NCBI RefSeq assembly: GCF_002843235.3
Contig: NZ_CP031123.2
Coordinates: 3,782,001 to 3,846,000 of the forward strand
Reading direction: 5' to 3'
Source: Providencia huaxiensis
Lineage (GTDB): Bacteria > Pseudomonadota > Gammaproteobacteria > Enterobacterales > Enterobacteriaceae
Length of the DNA: 64,000 nucleotides
Shown here: one piece after another, positions 20,738 to 29,425 of the stretch
Layout: each line of letters opens with the position of its first letter
How positions within the stretch are numbered: position 1 is the stretch's first letter
Translations under genes and position numbers: made by a program
Notes under the pieces: generated by a model
Told to the model about the DNA's origin: nothing
Seen by the model: the letters and a program-made list of their open reading frames with translations, nothing else
Databases searched by the model: none

Positions 20738-21376
20738 ATGAGTTTGTTTTTCCATAACAGTTTGATGTTCCCGACAATTATCTTTAGTGGTTTGCTAATC
20801 ATTGTTCTATTTTATTGGTTATGTGCCGCTTTTGGCTTATTGGATATCGACGTATTTAATCTTGATACCGAATTTGATGCTGGCATTGATGCAACAGGTT
20901 TCGCGGGTTGGCTAACCAAGCTTGGCTTAGCAGGGATCCCTGTCACCATTATTGTCACGTTATTTACTCTTTTTGGTTGGATAATCAGTTATTTCAGCGT
21001 ACATATCTTTATTCGCTTCATTGATACTGATTTATTACGTTATCTCGTCAGCTTCGCCGTTTTTGCGATCACCCTATTTATCTTTCTTCATTTAACCGCT
21101 TTGTGCTTAAAACCTGTGCGCAAAAAATTGGTGAGCCTTAATAAACCCAAAACAGTACAACAACTTATCGGTAAATACGCCACAGTACGTTCAGGAACGG
21201 TGAGTGAACAAAATGGCGAAGCGCTATTAGAAGATGGCGGAGCCGGGTTAATTTTACAAATACGCGCCCCATCCTCCGAACAGTTAAAACGCGGTGATCG
21301 TGTTGTTATTATTAGCTATGACGCAGCATCGCACAGTTACCAAGTTGTCAGTGAAAATGAGTTTCGCCACGGATAA
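20738..21376 (+). CDS. yqiJ: YqiJ-family inner-membrane protein with NfeD-like OB fold
   Basis: The 212-residue protein has about three membrane segments (about 10-30, 70-95 and 98-125) followed by a C-terminal OB-fold of the NfeD/DUF1449 kind (residues about 145-210: GKYATVRSGTVSEQNGEALLEDGG and GDRVVIISYD). NfeD-type proteins pair with flotillins/stomatins in membrane microdomains. It is the first gene of the operon and is followed after 74 bp by the flotillin, as in E. coli yqiJ-yqiK. The role here is inferred from this pairing. Confidence 0.85.
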   Translation: MSLFFHNSLMFPTIIFSGLLIIVLFYWLCAAFGLLDIDVFNLDTEFDAGIDATGFAGWLTKLGLAGIPVTIIVTLFTLFGWIISYFSVHIFIRFIDTDLLRYLVSFAVFAITLFIFLHLTALCLKPVRKKLVSLNKPKTVQQLIGKYATVRSGTVSEQNGEALLEDGGAGLILQIRAPSSEQLKRGDRVVIISYDAASHSYQVVSENEFRHG

Positions 21377-21450
21377 CTTCGCTTTTTAAAATAAATATCT
21401 TGCTTGCATAATCGAAATGACGTCATCGTCAGAACCAATGGAGAATTAAT

Positions 21451-23652
21451 ATGGACTTGGCTGCACTAATGCCCTTTTTAACAATTATCGGGGGGATCAT
21501 CCTAGTTATTTTAGGGTTCTTTGGGTTATTCAAAGCCTTCTATATCAAAGTTCCACAAGGTACTGCTTTGATTGTCAATGACATGTCATCACAGCCTAAA
21601 GTGCATTTTACAGGGGCATTAGTTTACCCTGTCATCTACAAAAAAGAATTCATGCGTATCTCTTTGCTAACACTTGAAGTTGATCGCCGCGGTAAAGATG
21701 GCTTGATTTGTCATGATAACTTACGTGCTGATATCACTGTTGCTTTCTATTTGCGAGTGAATGAAACGACAGAAGATGTGCTGAAAGTTGCAAAAGCTAT
21801 CGGTGTTGACCGTGCATCAGACCATCAAGCGGTCAGTACATTATTCAGTGCAAAATTCTCTGAAGCCTTAAAAACAGTCGGTAAGCAACTGGATTTAGCC
21901 ACTTTATTTGAAAACCGACAAGACTTCCGTGATCGCATTGTTGATGTGATAGGAAAGGACCTTAACGGCTATGCACTTGAAGATGTGGCGATTGATTACC
22001 TAGAACAAACACCAAAATCAGCCTTAGACCCAAACAATATCTTTGACTCCGAAGGTATTCGTAAAATTACTGAAATCACCGCGATCCACAATATTGAGAC
22101 CAACCAAAAAGAGCGTGATCAAGAGCTCGCAATTCAAAAGAAAAACGTTGAAACCCGCGAAGCAAGTTTAGCCTTAGAGCGCCAACAAGCCGATGCCGAA
22201 GCTCGCCAAAAACGTGAAATTGATAATATTCGTGCACGTGAACAAGCTGAAACCTTACGTGTTCAAGAAGAAGAGCGCCTTAAAGCAGAGCAAGCGCGTA
22301 TTCAAACCCAGCAAGAAATTGAAATCCGTGAAGAAAACCGCATGCGCGAAGTTGAAGTTGCTCAACAAAACCGTACTCGTGCAGTCGCCATCGAAGAAGA
22401 ACGCGTGAGCCGCGCACGTGAGCTCGAAATTGTTGCCCGTGAAAGAGAAGTTGAATTACAACGTATAGAAAAAGAAAAAGCACTCGAAGAAGAACGCAAA
22501 AATATCTCCAATGTTATACGTGAGCGTGTAGCCGTTGAAAAAACCGTGGCACAAGAAGAAGAACGCATCAAAGAAGTTCGTGAAGTCTCTGAAGCTGAAC
22601 GCATGCGCCAAGTCACCGTGATTAACGCACAGGCAGAAGCAGAAGAGTCGCTAGTTCGCCAAGTGAAAAAAGCCGAAGCTGATGAAGCCAGTGCTAAACA
22701 CCGTGCAGAAGAAATAAGCACCATGGCACAAGCAGAACTCGAAGCATCGGCAAAGCAAGCTGAAGCCAAAAAGCGCTTAGCTGAAGGGGTTGAAGCCGAA
22801 CACGCGGCATTAGGTTTAGCAGAAGCTCGAGTTCGCCAAGCAACTGCAGAGGCAGAAGAAAAAGAAGGTCTTGTTCTTGCCAATATTACGGCTGAGAAAC
22901 TGTTAGCAGAAGCACGTGGGCTGAAAGAAAAAGGCTTAACAGAAGCCCAGGTTATGGAAGCTAAAGCTAAAGCAGAGCAACAACAAGGGTTTGCTGAAGC
23001 AAAAATCCTTGAAGAGAAATTAGCAGCCCAAGCTCGTGGTGAAGAACAACAAGCAAATGCTAAAGAAAAACTAGGCTTAGCTGACGCGAAAGTACTGGAA
23101 GAAAAACTGGCAGCACAAGCTCGAGGTGAAGGACAATTAGGTTCAGCGCAAGCAGAAGTTATCCGCCAACGCTTGAAAGCTGAAGCCGATGGTTTAACCG
23201 ACAAATTTAAATCAATGGATCACCTCAGCGATACTGCACGTTCACATGAAGAGTTTCGTATGCGCCTTGAGAAAGAGTTCGAACAATCCATGGCCTCTAT
23301 CGACGCAAATAAAGAAATTGCCCGCGAGCAAGCTGATGTATTGGCTGCAGCTCTTAGCAAAACCAATATTGAAATTGTGGGCGGCGACGGCAGCTTCTTC
23401 AACACCTTCTCTAAAGCACTAAGCCTCGGTAAAGCGGTTGATGGCTTTATGGATAAAAGCAGTTTCGCAAAAGAAAATGTCGAGAAGCTCATAAATCGTA
23501 GCAAAGAAGACAAAAAAATTGATATTGCCGCATTATTGAAAAACCCAGAAGTTCAAGACCTTATCAACGGTTTTATGGCAGCTAAAGGGGCTAACCAGCC
23601 AGCAAAAACAGTCATGTCAAAACCGATTCCACCGACGGATGACCAGCTGTAA
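21451..23652 (+). CDS. yqiK: Flotillin-family protein YqiK
   Basis: The 733-residue protein has an N-terminal membrane segment (about 7-29), then a band 7/SPFH domain (about 30-210, with KVPQGTALIVND and DRRGKDG), then a very long charged coiled coil (about 225-620) rich in Ala, Glu, Gln and Arg, and a C-terminal domain with GGDGSFFNTFSKALSLGKAV. It is about 180 residues longer than E. coli YqiK as I recall it (about 553). Near-identical units (AKILEEKLAAQARGE and AKVLEEKLAAQARGE, about residues 518-567) show internal duplication. It probably oligomerises into a membrane scaffold. It lies 95 bp before the giant ATPase, and likely assembles with it. Confidence 0.88.
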   Translation: MDLAALMPFLTIIGGIILVILGFFGLFKAFYIKVPQGTALIVNDMSSQPKVHFTGALVYPVIYKKEFMRISLLTLEVDRRGKDGLICHDNLRADITVAFYLRVNETTEDVLKVAKAIGVDRASDHQAVSTLFSAKFSEALKTVGKQLDLATLFENRQDFRDRIVDVIGKDLNGYALEDVAIDYLEQTPKSALDPNNIFDSEGIRKITEITAIHNIETNQKERDQELAIQKKNVETREASLALERQQADAEARQKREIDNIRAREQAETLRVQEEERLKAEQARIQTQQEIEIREENRMREVEVAQQNRTRAVAIEEERVSRARELEIVAREREVELQRIEKEKALEEERKNISNVIRERVAVEKTVAQEEERIKEVREVSEAERMRQVTVINAQAEAEESLVRQVKKAEADEASAKHRAEEISTMAQAELEASAKQAEAKKRLAEGVEAEHAALGLAEARVRQATAEAEEKEGLVLANITAEKLLAEARGLKEKGLTEAQVMEAKAKAEQQQGFAEAKILEEKLAAQARGEEQQANAKEKLGLADAKVLEEKLAAQARGEGQLGSAQAEVIRQRLKAEADGLTDKFKSMDHLSDTARSHEEFRMRLEKEFEQSMASIDANKEIAREQADVLAAALSKTNIEIVGGDGSFFNTFSKALSLGKAVDGFMDKSSFAKENVEKLINRSKEDKKIDIAALLKNPEVQDLINGFMAAKGANQPAKTVMSKPIPPTDDQL

Positions 23653-23747
23653 ACCTTTAGCACATTGGGGTAGTGAACCTACCCCCTATTGTTCTTCATT
23701 ATTTGTTTTCCATTTTTATTGTCTTAGTTAAGGGAATTCGCTGCGCA

Positions 23748-26700
23748 ATGTCAGATATTCAGGATACGGATCGCGAACAAGAAATACTCGATAGCGCTGT
23801 TGCAGAAGGTGGTGCTTATGAAATATTACGCAAACGCCTGACCGACCAAGGGCAACAGCTGCATCAAAAAGCCGCACAACTCAATGAAATGCGGTTGGAT
23901 GAATTTGGTCAAAGCCAAATGGATATTATTGGTCGTATTCGCATTCGTACTGAAAATAATTGCCAAGCAAGGGACATTGTCCGCGTCGGTGAATGGCTCT
24001 TATTCGGTTATAACGTATTCCTCGGCCTAAAAAAAGAAACGCACCTCGAAGATGTATTTTCACTATATCGGTTAATTGAAAACGACAATGAGTTTGATGT
24101 TGAAGCAGTCCCTTATGAAGATACCTTCTTGAGCGATAATCGCTTTGTTCAAGATTTTACTGAACTCTATACCTATTATAAGAACACACAGTTACTGCAA
24201 CTTGTTGAACGGGACGGCAAACTTCTTGCTAGTTTTCAAATTGGCGATCGCATCACGGACGTGCGAGTTTTTCGCTGGTCAATCTCCAGCGACAAACGCA
24301 AAATTGAGTATATTGATAACCGGGGTGAACGCGATATCGCCCTCCCACCAGCCTATGATTTTGAATGGCAAAAAACCACACGGGAAGACACGGTTAATGG
24401 CCGATACCCTCACATCAATATTCTTGACACTGTATTCATAGAAACTATTGGCGGTGATTTAACCATCAAGTGTGAAAATAACACTGAAGATGGTTTGGGG
24501 ATTTACCAAGAAGCTGTTCTTGATAAAAACCAATCTTTAGATGACGCACAAATTGAATATGCACAAACTGGCAGTTTAATTATCTTAAAAGTTTTACCCT
24601 ATCGAGAAGAAACTTGGCGTTACTTGGTTTACAACACGCTGTCTCAATCTGTACAACGCATTGATGCCATTGGGCAAGCATGTGTCCAGCTACCAGAAGA
24701 CCACGGTATTATTTTCCCTGGCGGCTACTACTTACAAAATGGTGACTATAAAACGTTTGAGCAGTCTATGGATGGAATGCGTTTTCGCCGTTTGCGTCGT
24801 TCTCCAAATGGAGAAGATGTCCTATATGTTTTCTATTCACCAAATCAAGGTCGTATTGCTCTATTCAATTACAATTTAATTGAACGAACACTTTCAGTTC
24901 CGCTTATTGGCCATGGCTATGCCATGCTTGAAGACGGAAAAATGGTGTTATTTGAAGGTGAAGGCGAAGAAGCGACTCGCGTTCATCCTATGCAAGTTTG
25001 GCAGACCCCATTTTACTCAGAAGAATTTGCCGACCAACAGCCGACTCGTAGCGGTTTTTTAGGGCGTATCGGCAATGCAGATTTAGTTCGAGGTATTTCT
25101 GAAATATTACATGTTTCCAAAGAAATAGAAGGCAGCCAAATTTCTATTGCTCGCTACGAACAGCTCAGCCAACAAGCAAAAAATTTACTGGATATTTATT
25201 ACTGGTTTGGTGATGAACAATGCCTTGGTATTGGCAAATTGCTCAAAGAAATCACCCAAACAAGTGAACTTGTCCTTGATGAATATGAGAAGGTCGAAAG
25301 CATACGGCAGCAATCAGCTAAATCAATGAATGAAGCCATCAGCCGCCAAAAATCACTACTTTCACTAACGTTGCCTGAAAGTTGGGCTGATATTCAACAA
25401 TTTGTTGATGGCTTAAATGCCCTGAGTGCTCAACGCGGGCACTTGATTTCACTGCGCGAATTTCGCTATATGGATTTAGAAAAGCTTAGCGAAATGGAAA
25501 GTGAAATAGAGAAAAATCAACAATATGTATCGCAAGAAACCGCTGTTTTCCTGGCTAGCGATAAAGCATTACAGCCCTTTAAAACACAATTAACTGTTTT
25601 CGAAGAACAAATAGAAAAAGCCCAAAACAGTGCTCAGCTAGACATTCCCATGAAGGATATGGAAAAAATGTCTACTGATTTAGATATGCTATCAAACTTA
25701 ATGGCTTCACTGAGTTTCAACGATGTCACACAACAAACCCACATTATTGATGCTATTTCGCAAATCTATGCTCAGCTAAACCAATCTAGAGCTCGTTTAC
25801 AACAAAAACGAAAATCACAAAGCAGTGTGGAAACCGTCGCTCAATTTGGCGCACAATTCCGGCTGTTCAGCCAAGGCATTACCAATGCCCTGTCTCTTGC
25901 CACTGATCCTGAACGTTGCGATGATCAGTTATCAAGATTGCTTGTTCAGTTAGAAGAACTCGAAAGCCAATTTAGCAATCATGATGAATTTCTTGATGAT
26001 ATCTTGGCTAAGCGGGAAGAATTACTCGAAACCTTTGAATCACATAAACAAGTTCTTATTGATGACCGCCAACGCCGCGCCCAAAATTTAGTTACTGCAG
26101 CAGATCGCCTACTAGACAGCCTGCAACGACGAACAACTCGTTTACAATCTCAAGATGAGCTCAATGCCTTCTTCGCCTCAGACCCTCTAGCGCTTAAAAC
26201 ACGTGAAATAATTGAAAAATTAAGGGAAATTAACGATAACGTTAAAGCTGATGATATTGATGCACGTTTGAAATCCTCTCGGGACCAAGCCATTCGAGTT
26301 TTGCGTGATAAAACAGATATTTTTGAAGATGGTGGGAATGTCATTAAGCTCGGTCGTCACCGGTTCAGCGTAAACACTCAAGAGCTTGATCTCACTATTT
26401 TACCAAAAAATGAACAACTATGGGTTTATCTCACAGGAACAGATTTCCAAGAACCCATAGAAAATGAACAACTATCACAACTCAAACCTTATTGGAGTGC
26501 CTCATTAGAGTCCGAATCTGATACGGTTTACCGCGCAGAATACCTTGCTTATTCAATTATCTATGCCGCAACAAAACGCCAAGAAGGGCTAGATTTTGAT
26601 ATCCTAAAAAACGCATTAACATCAACGGAAAAACTTGAAAAAATTGTCCGTGATTTTGCGAGCCCACGCTATAAAGAAGGCTATGAAAAAGGTATTCATG

Positions 26701-28685
26701 ACCACGATGCTGTTGCTTTACTGAAAAAACTACTGCCAATCGGTGAAAGTGCAGATTTATTACGGTATAGCCCGACAGCCCGTGCTATCGCAGCTATTTA
26801 TTGGGAGCAAGTACAAAACGACGATTTCCCCGCTTTATGGCCTGAACGTGCAAGAACAGCCATGAATATTCACCAATTATTCCATAATGACAATGCACTT
26901 CTTGACCTACAAGCCGAAATCGAAGCTGGGATTAGCTTATTTTTACAAGATAACCCCATTCAATGCCAAGCTTATGAGCAAACCCAAGCCGCTGAATACC
27001 TTAGTTTTGTATTAGCAAGAACTCCGATAGAGCTCGTCTATAGCAAGTACGCAAGGGAGTTAGTTTTAGCGCTCCAGAGCCGCTTAGAAGAAGCCCATAT
27101 GTGGGGTGATTTTAATCGCTCACAACAAAATTTAGGGGCTCGCTACGCCCAGCGCTGGTCATTAGTTCAAAACTGGCTACAAGGGCTGTGCTCAACCCCT
27201 GAATTTGCTCACCTTGTTCCATACATACCGGGTGCTATTGCCATTATTATCTTAGATAAAGTAGCTTCCGCTCGCTTTAGTGAAGCAGACCTTTACTTTA
27301 AGGTTAGCGGGTTGCTCGGTGAACACCCGACCATTGAAAACCAAACTCTAGCACTGAGTTTAGATAACTACTTCAGTCGTATGCGTGGTCAAAGGAAGCG
27401 ATTCATTCCCGAATTCCGCCAGTATCAAACTCTGCGCCAACAAATTGTGACTGAAGAACGTAGCCGTTTAAAACTGCATGAATACAAAGCAAAGCCACTA
27501 AGCTCTTTTGTACGTAACAAACTGATAAACGACGTCTATTTGCCTATCATTGGCGATAACATGGCAAAACAAATTGGGGCTTTAGGGGAAGGTAAACGCA
27601 CTGACCTCATGGGGCTGCTATTAATGATTTCACCGCCCGGATACGGTAAAACCACTTTAATGGAATATGCCGCTGACCGTTTAGGGCTAATTTTTATGAA
27701 GGTCAATGGGCCTGCTCTTGGCCATGATGTACTTTCTCTTGATCCTGAACAAGCGCCTAACGCAACGGCAAGACAAGAGCTAGAAAAGCTCAATCTAGCT
27801 TTAGAAATGGGTAATAATGTGATGCTATACGTTGATGATATTCAGCACACACACCCTGAGTTTTTGCAAAAATTTATCTCTTTATGTGATGGAACACGAC
27901 GCATTGAAGGGGTTTGGAAAGGCAAAACCAAAACGTATGACATGCGGGGTAAAAAATTCTGTGTCGTTATGGCAGGTAACCCTTATACCGAGTCTGGAGA
28001 AGTTTTCCGGATCCCTGACATGCTTGCAAACCGCGCTGATATTTATAACCTTGGTGAGGTGCTAGGGGGTATGGATGAAGCATTTGCTTTGAGCTATATC
28101 GAAAACAGCCTGACATCAAACCCTGTATTAGCCCCTCTTGCATTACGAGATCTGAACGACCTGTACTTATTTGTCGATAAAGCGATGGGCAAATCTGTCT
28201 CTACCAATACCTTAAGTTACCCATACTCTGATGCAGAAATTAATGAAATCACCTCGGTAATCAGCAAGTTAATTAAGTTACGGGATGTTGTATTGAAAGT
28301 GAATCAACACTATATCGCTAGCGCAGCGCAATCCGATAAGTACCGGACAGAGCCTGCATTTCGCTTGCAAGGTAGTTACCGTAATATGAATAAACTCAGC
28401 GAAAAAGTCTCTTCAGTGATGAATAATAATGAACTTGAAAGATTACTCGATGACCACTACTTGGGTGAAGCACAGCTGCTCACAACGGGTGCAGAAGAAA
28501 ACCTACTCAAACTCGCTGAACTGCGTGGTACATTAACAGAAAAAGATTCTGCACGTTGGCAACAAATCAAGAAAGACTTTATGCGTAACAAATCGTTAGG
28601 TGGAGATAATGCAGATATTGGTGATCGGGTTGTTGGCCAGCTAGCGTCACTCGTTGAAAGTGTTCAAGCACTTGGCAACCACTAA
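23748..28685 (+). CDS. Giant AAA-type ATPase, 'DNA repair ATPase' (DUF3686-like) family
   Basis: I start this at ATG 23748 (MSDIQDTDREQE), giving 1645 residues; an upstream GTG at 23673 would add an odd hydrophobic leader and has a poor ribosome site. The N-terminal 430 residues look like the beta-rich DUF3686 region; about 470-880 is long coiled coil. The C-terminal AAA domain has Walker A SPPGYGKTT near residue 1295, Walker B VMLYVDDIQ near 1360, and a sensor-like VVMAGNPYTESG. Databases call this family 'DNA repair ATPase', but I know of no direct evidence for that role, and the setting between a flotillin and a rhomboid protease suggests a membrane-scaffold remodelling job. The stop overlaps the rhomboid start by 1 base. 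Confidence 0.8.
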   Translation: MSDIQDTDREQEILDSAVAEGGAYEILRKRLTDQGQQLHQKAAQLNEMRLDEFGQSQMDIIGRIRIRTENNCQARDIVRVGEWLLFGYNVFLGLKKETHLEDVFSLYRLIENDNEFDVEAVPYEDTFLSDNRFVQDFTELYTYYKNTQLLQLVERDGKLLASFQIGDRITDVRVFRWSISSDKRKIEYIDNRGERDIALPPAYDFEWQKTTREDTVNGRYPHINILDTVFIETIGGDLTIKCENNTEDGLGIYQEAVLDKNQSLDDAQIEYAQTGSLIILKVLPYREETWRYLVYNTLSQSVQRIDAIGQACVQLPEDHGIIFPGGYYLQNGDYKTFEQSMDGMRFRRLRRSPNGEDVLYVFYSPNQGRIALFNYNLIERTLSVPLIGHGYAMLEDGKMVLFEGEGEEATRVHPMQVWQTPFYSEEFADQQPTRSGFLGRIGNADLVRGISEILHVSKEIEGSQISIARYEQLSQQAKNLLDIYYWFGDEQCLGIGKLLKEITQTSELVLDEYEKVESIRQQSAKSMNEAISRQKSLLSLTLPESWADIQQFVDGLNALSAQRGHLISLREFRYMDLEKLSEMESEIEKNQQYVSQETAVFLASDKALQPFKTQLTVFEEQIEKAQNSAQLDIPMKDMEKMSTDLDMLSNLMASLSFNDVTQQTHIIDAISQIYAQLNQSRARLQQKRKSQSSVETVAQFGAQFRLFSQGITNALSLATDPERCDDQLSRLLVQLEELESQFSNHDEFLDDILAKREELLETFESHKQVLIDDRQRRAQNLVTAADRLLDSLQRRTTRLQSQDELNAFFASDPLALKTREIIEKLREINDNVKADDIDARLKSSRDQAIRVLRDKTDIFEDGGNVIKLGRHRFSVNTQELDLTILPKNEQLWVYLTGTDFQEPIENEQLSQLKPYWSASLESESDTVYRAEYLAYSIIYAATKRQEGLDFDILKNALTSTEKLEKIVRDFASPRYKEGYEKGIHDHDAVALLKKLLPIGESADLLRYSPTARAIAAIYWEQVQNDDFPALWPERARTAMNIHQLFHNDNALLDLQAEIEAGISLFLQDNPIQCQAYEQTQAAEYLSFVLARTPIELVYSKYARELVLALQSRLEEAHMWGDFNRSQQNLGARYAQRWSLVQNWLQGLCSTPEFAHLVPYIPGAIAIIILDKVASARFSEADLYFKVSGLLGEHPTIENQTLALSLDNYFSRMRGQRKRFIPEFRQYQTLRQQIVTEERSRLKLHEYKAKPLSSFVRNKLINDVYLPIIGDNMAKQIGALGEGKRTDLMGLLLMISPPGYGKTTLMEYAADRLGLIFMKVNGPALGHDVLSLDPEQAPNATARQELEKLNLALEMGNNVMLYVDDIQHTHPEFLQKFISLCDGTRRIEGVWKGKTKTYDMRGKKFCVVMAGNPYTESGEVFRIPDMLANRADIYNLGEVLGGMDEAFALSYIENSLTSNPVLAPLALRDLNDLYLFVDKAMGKSVSTNTLSYPYSDAEINEITSVISKLIKLRDVVLKVNQHYIASAAQSDKYRTEPAFRLQGSYRNMNKLSEKVSSVMNNNELERLLDDHYLGEAQLLTTGAEENLLKLAELRGTLTEKDSARWQQIKKDFMRNKSLGGDNADIGDRVVGQLASLVESVQALGNH

Positions 28686-29260
28686 TGAGCTATTTATCAG
28701 GGTATCCTCGCGTTAAGTTATTAACCTCAATTGTTGCAATTTTTATTATTGTTCAATCGGTTAATAGCTTAACCGCTGGCGGTTTAACCCAATTTGGGCT
28801 AGTTCCACGTACAGAATGGGGCTTGCTCGGTATCTTCTTCGCTCCATTTATTCATGGAAGCTGGGAGCATCTACTCAGCAACTTGCCTCCATTTATCATC
28901 TTAAGCGCATTATTGCTTCATCGCACCATCAAAGCTTACATATTGGCATCACTGTTTATCATTATTGTTGGTGGGTTAGCAGTTTGGCTCATTGGTAGGA
29001 ATGCAGTTCACATCGGCGCAAGCGGGTGGTTTTTTGGTTTATGGGGGTTGCTAATTGCTCAAGGCTTCTTCCGGCGAAAATGGGGTGATATCGCTATCGC
29101 ATTATTAGTGCTGTTCTATTTTGGCACAATGGCTAGCGGCTTATTACCTACTCACTTATACATCTCAACTGAATCACATATAGCGGGGGCTATTGCAGGG
29201 GCTATCTATGCATGGCTGAGTCATCGTTACCATCAAAAAACCAATAATCGCTCACTTTAA
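28685..29260 (+). CDS. Rhomboid-family intramembrane serine protease
   Basis: The 191-residue protein has about six membrane helices and all rhomboid active-site marks: HGSWEHLLSN in helix 2, the catalytic serine in GASGWFFGLWG (about residue 107), and the catalytic histidine in TESHIAGAIAGA (about residue 163). It should cleave single-span membrane proteins. TAATG stop/start overlap couples its translation to the giant ATPase, so it belongs to the same functional unit. It is not GlpG, which has a separate N-terminal cytosolic domain and sits by glpE/glpR. Confidence 0.88.
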   Translation: MSYLSGYPRVKLLTSIVAIFIIVQSVNSLTAGGLTQFGLVPRTEWGLLGIFFAPFIHGSWEHLLSNLPPFIILSALLLHRTIKAYILASLFIIIVGGLAVWLIGRNAVHIGASGWFFGLWGLLIAQGFFRRKWGDIAIALLVLFYFGTMASGLLPTHLYISTESHIAGAIAGAIYAWLSHRYHQKTNNRSL

Positions 29261-29319
29261 ATTAGCACCATCACAATTATGACTCACTTTTTATGCTTTA
29301 TTTAAATTTATGTATCTTT

Positions 29320-29383
29320 TTATGTGATCGTGGTTCACATATTAACAATTAACCATAAATTAACCATTTATTAACATTATAAT
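29320..29383 (+). promoter_or_regulatory. Control region of pac: CRP-like site and 11-bp-phased TTAAC repeats before a TATAAT
   Basis: TGTGA (29323-29327) and TCACA (29335-29339) form a CRP-like site, but with a 7-bp rather than 6-bp spacer. Next come TTAAC cores at 29342, 29349, 29360 and 29371, the last three exactly 11 bp apart. A TATAAT at 29378-29383 follows with no good -35, as expected for an activator-dependent promoter. The E. coli pac gene is CRP-dependent; the regulator of the TTAAC array is unknown. Confidence 0.45.
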
Positions 29384-29425
29384 AATGATAGTCTCGAAAA
29401 ATAATAACAACATGGGACTCAATAA

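Noticed and set aside
22362-23204. Long minus-strand ORF (280 codons) opposite yqiK
   Set aside because: Its Ser/Ala-rich translation is the antisense reading of the repetitive Ala/Glu coiled coil of the flotillin; there is no ribosome site or family resemblance.
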